Assembly: GCA_029204045.2 (NCBI GenBank)
Contig: CM055060.1
Coordinates: forward strand, 56,942,544-57,006,543
Reading direction: 5' to 3'
Source of the DNA: Tillandsia leiboldiana
Taxonomy: Eukaryota; Streptophyta; Magnoliopsida; Poales; Bromeliaceae
Length of the DNA stretch: 64,000 nucleotides
This document shows, piece after piece, positions 61,660 to 64,000 of this stretch. Below the pieces are notes generated by a model. It worked only from the letters and a program-made list of their open reading frames with translations. It did not search any database and was not told the DNA's origin. The stretch's first letter is position 1, and each line of letters opens with the position of its first letter. Both the position numbers and the translations under genes were made by a program.

Positions 61660-62690
61660 ATCCTCCAGGGATATTATGATCTACTCCCAGAGCGACTTGG
61701 AGCATGAGGAGCACTGGTGGTTGTGTTATTATGCTGTGTGGATGAAACTGTATGCCAGGTTATTGGGATACAAGTTTTAGCTTTAGAAGCTTACCTTCTT
61801 GGGTCACATTGTGTTAGCCATGGGAGCGGCGGTGGAATTCCGGCCAATGTGGATGCTATTTGAGTTTGGCTGAGATCAACATTTATTGTTGAGGTGAGGA
61901 GCTTTTTGGATTTCGCAGTGCCAGGAGAGCATGGCGAATGGATGATGAGACTGGTACTAGCGCCGATTGCAGCATTGCCAGAGATGGGGGATGGACCTTG
62001 TGTCAGTGATGCCTCCCATTGTGGCTGTGGAGTTACCATTGGGTTATTCTTGAGCATTTTGTATCACCCCGCTAGGGCCACTGTGGTGGCGGATACCTGG
62101 AACCGGAGAGCTATTTGGGGTTGAGTTTGATGATTCCGTTGCTGGCGCTGGGTGGGACCGTTGCGGAACAGGGCTCGAGGTTGTGTCCCTGAGGGTCCCT
62201 TTTGACGGTAGACTGCGGTGAAGCAGTCCCTGCGGATGGTCAGGATCCTAGAGTGATTGAGCGAGGACCCTAGCCGATTAGGGCTTCTCTTCTTTGGATG
62301 ACCGTATGGGTATGTCTCGGATCGCCTGCTTGAGCTGGCACTAGGGAGCGGTTTTGGTGCGTGCTACATTGGTTGTTCTCTCTTTTCCCCCAGCCTTTTC
62401 TTCCACGTCTCAGCTCGGGAGTGTCAGGCTTGTGGATTCCTCGCCCGTGATGGACTCGTTTCCTCTGAGATCTGCGAGTACTTGTGGTACGAGGGATGCC
62501 GTTGCAAATTCTGGCTCGTGAGATGAGAGAATTATGCAATTTGGGCCATGCCGTACCGGTTGTTGTTGTTGTTGTGGAGTAATCACGGGGAGTGACAGGT
62601 GACTCGAGAGCTGGAGACGGCAGTGTTATGTACCTACCCTTGTTTTTGTGGCACCTTTTGGGTTGAGCTAGTTTCGAGGACGAAACTTTC
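61660..62690 (+). pseudogene. Right internal part of the gypsy-derived element, decayed
   Basis: It continues the interior after the nested copia. Near 61790-61930 a broken RT-like stretch (LTFLGHIVLAMG, then a piece like RSFLDFAVPG) recalls the gypsy segment that precedes RNase H. Near 62610-62690 the sequence resembles a pol C-terminus (WELETA-like, then VSRTKLSF). Stops and shifts interrupt all of it; most of integrase is missing. Confidence 0.6.
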
Positions 62691-62706
62691 TTTTAGTGGG
62701 GGAGGA
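62691..62706 (+). other. Polypurine tract of the gypsy-derived element
   Basis: The purine-rich AGTGGGGGAGGA ends directly at the TG of the 3' LTR. Confidence 0.88.
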
Positions 62707-64000
62707 TGTGGTGACCCAGATCTCTGCAGGGCTTCTACAGTGCGATTAGCAGCTTCTGGAGGCCTATGTGGCATGTCGGCGGTGTTTCTGCACCAATTTG
62801 GACTCAAGTGATGGACTTCGGGTGTATAATGGATCACGTGAGTGATCGGAGGACCCCGTCGGATGTTTTGATGTGGTTTCGCGCGAAATGGTTAGTAAAA
62901 TTGGACTCAGCGCGAAATTTGAGTAAAGAACGCTTCTCCAGGAATTTTCGGCAAATTTTAGAAGAGGAATTTGGCAAATCGGACTTCGGATTTGGATTCA
63001 GCGCGCGAAAACGGTCAAGATGGACTATTTATTTGTATTTTTCGGAGTCCGGATGCGAAAACACGGATTTCGAGGTATTTGGTACTGTTCCGGCCGCCGG
63101 AGGGGCGCCGGCGGCGGCGGCGGGCGGCGGAGCGCGGCGGCTGGCGGCGGCGGAGACGCGCGGTCCACCGCGGAGGCGTGCACCCGGGGGCTGGCCACGT
63201 GGCGGCTCCCAGTTGGCGGGCGCAGCAGGCGCGGTCCACGGGATCGTCGCGGGTGCACGGTGGACCAAGTGGCGACACGTGGCGGCTGGTGGTTGGCGGG
63301 TCCTGGTGCGCGCGGTCCACGCAGCGGCAGGGGCTGCCTCGGGATGCGTGCCCGGCACGGGGCCGCGGGCGGCGCGGCCGCGCACGTGGGCGCACGTGGG
63401 CGCGGCGTGGGCGCGGTCGGGGGCGACGTGGGGGCGCCACGTGGCGCCCCGTGGTTGGTCGGGCGCACCGGTGCACGACCTCTGGTCGCGACACGTGGCG
63501 TCCCGTGGTTCGTCGCGGTGCGTGCGCCGGGTGCGGGGAGCAGGAGCGGGACGCGTGGCGGGCCTAGGGGCTTTCGGGCGTGAACAGTAACGGGCCCGGC
63601 CCGTTACTGTAGCAGCCCGGAATGCCAAGCGCCCGAAACTTTGGGCCAAAGTCCAAAATTCGGATTTTTCGGGCTGGGCCTTTAAATAGCCGTCTTGTGA
63701 GGGAGTTTTGCCCCCTTTCCCGAGCTCCCCTGCCCATGGCCCCTTTAGGAAAGTTGTAGATCTTGGTGTTGTGCATCTTCTGGCAGAGGCCCGGATTTTT
63801 TGGAAGCCGCGGCGTCGACGACTTCGGCATCGGAGCGCAGTGTGGCGATTTTTCATCGGAGGCCCGTTATCGTCGCAGTTTGATCTGGGAGGTCTACAGA
63901 GCTACTCCGTCAGTATTTTTGGACGATTTCTGCGGCGTTGGAATAACGAGAGGTACGTCTTCGACTTTCGTGTTGATCATCTTGCTGGATTCAGAGTTTA
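62707..64000 (+). repeat. 3' LTR of the gypsy-derived element, first 1294 bp
   Basis: Collinear with 39801-41094. The translated frames I compared in the two copies are identical, and the copies share the G-box cluster, palindrome and TATA-like box. The rest lies beyond the window. Confidence 0.93.

Larger units (their letters stand above)
39801..64000 (+). mobile_element. Ty3/gypsy-derived LARD-like retrotransposon, right end beyond the window
   Basis: 5' LTR 39801-44086, tRNA-Met primer site 44095-44106, decayed internal sequence 44107-45605 and 61660-62690, polypurine tract 62691-62706, and 3' LTR from 62707. A Ty1/copia element (45606-61654) is nested inside. Without it the interior is only about 2.6 kb, smaller than one LTR, and has no intact gag or pol. 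Gypsy ancestry is read from degenerate RT-like pieces. Such long-LTR, codeless elements need enzymes from a related autonomous element. Confidence 0.85.

Overview
This is nuclear DNA of a flowering plant, most likely a monocot. It holds spliced genes with GT-AG introns, a cytokinin-hydroxylase type P450 that reads closer to the monocot form, AT-rich intergenic DNA with long (TA)n tracts, and plant LTR retrotransposons primed by initiator tRNA-Met. No prokaryotic, organellar, rRNA, tRNA or CRISPR feature was seen. The species cannot be fixed from the sequence.

Layout. 1-5968: a minus-strand Ty1/copia element with its 3' end off the left edge. 7655-11418: a 7-exon Spartan-like SprT metalloprotease gene (DNA-protein crosslink repair). 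12585-20176, minus strand and tail-to-tail with it: a 13-exon RAD23 gene (proteasome shuttle / nucleotide excision repair). One RAD23 intron carries a 449-bp TRIM with a perfect target-site duplication (TSD), another a Tourist-like MITE. 20.3-26.7 kb: AT-rich spacer with a 241-bp tandem duplication, a 1.1-kb CACTA element (TSD TGG) and a Mutator-type MITE (9-bp TSD). 26863-30819: a 5-exon CYP735A-type cytochrome P450 (cytokinin trans-hydroxylase). 32.1-33.0 kb: three MITEs lying between (TA)n tracts. 34.9-39.8 kb: a decayed PIF/Harbinger transposase bordered on both sides by related direct-repeat arrays.

39801 to the window end is one large composite. A plus-strand Ty3/gypsy-derived element has 4286-bp LTRs and only about 2.6 kb of decayed internal sequence (a LARD-like non-autonomous element). 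It landed in the PIF repeat tail and was itself split by a Ty1/copia element (45606-61654, minus strand, TSD ACAAG on both sides). That copia appears as LTR-body-LTR-body-LTR with a 100-N gap in the middle LTR. The two bodies differ mainly by single-base indels, so part of this stretch is probably an assembly duplication built from unpolished sequence.

The three host genes look intact on inspection. Two act in ubiquitin-linked genome maintenance and one in hormone synthesis; their adjacency gives no evidence of joint regulation. The most notable observations are the near-codeless gypsy element with collinear LTRs and a G-box cluster, the MITE/(TA)n array, the PIF transposase with its repeat arrays, a SUMO-interaction-like tail and an exonic duplication in the Spartan-like gene, and the suspected false duplication. 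I found no clearly new multi-gene system.
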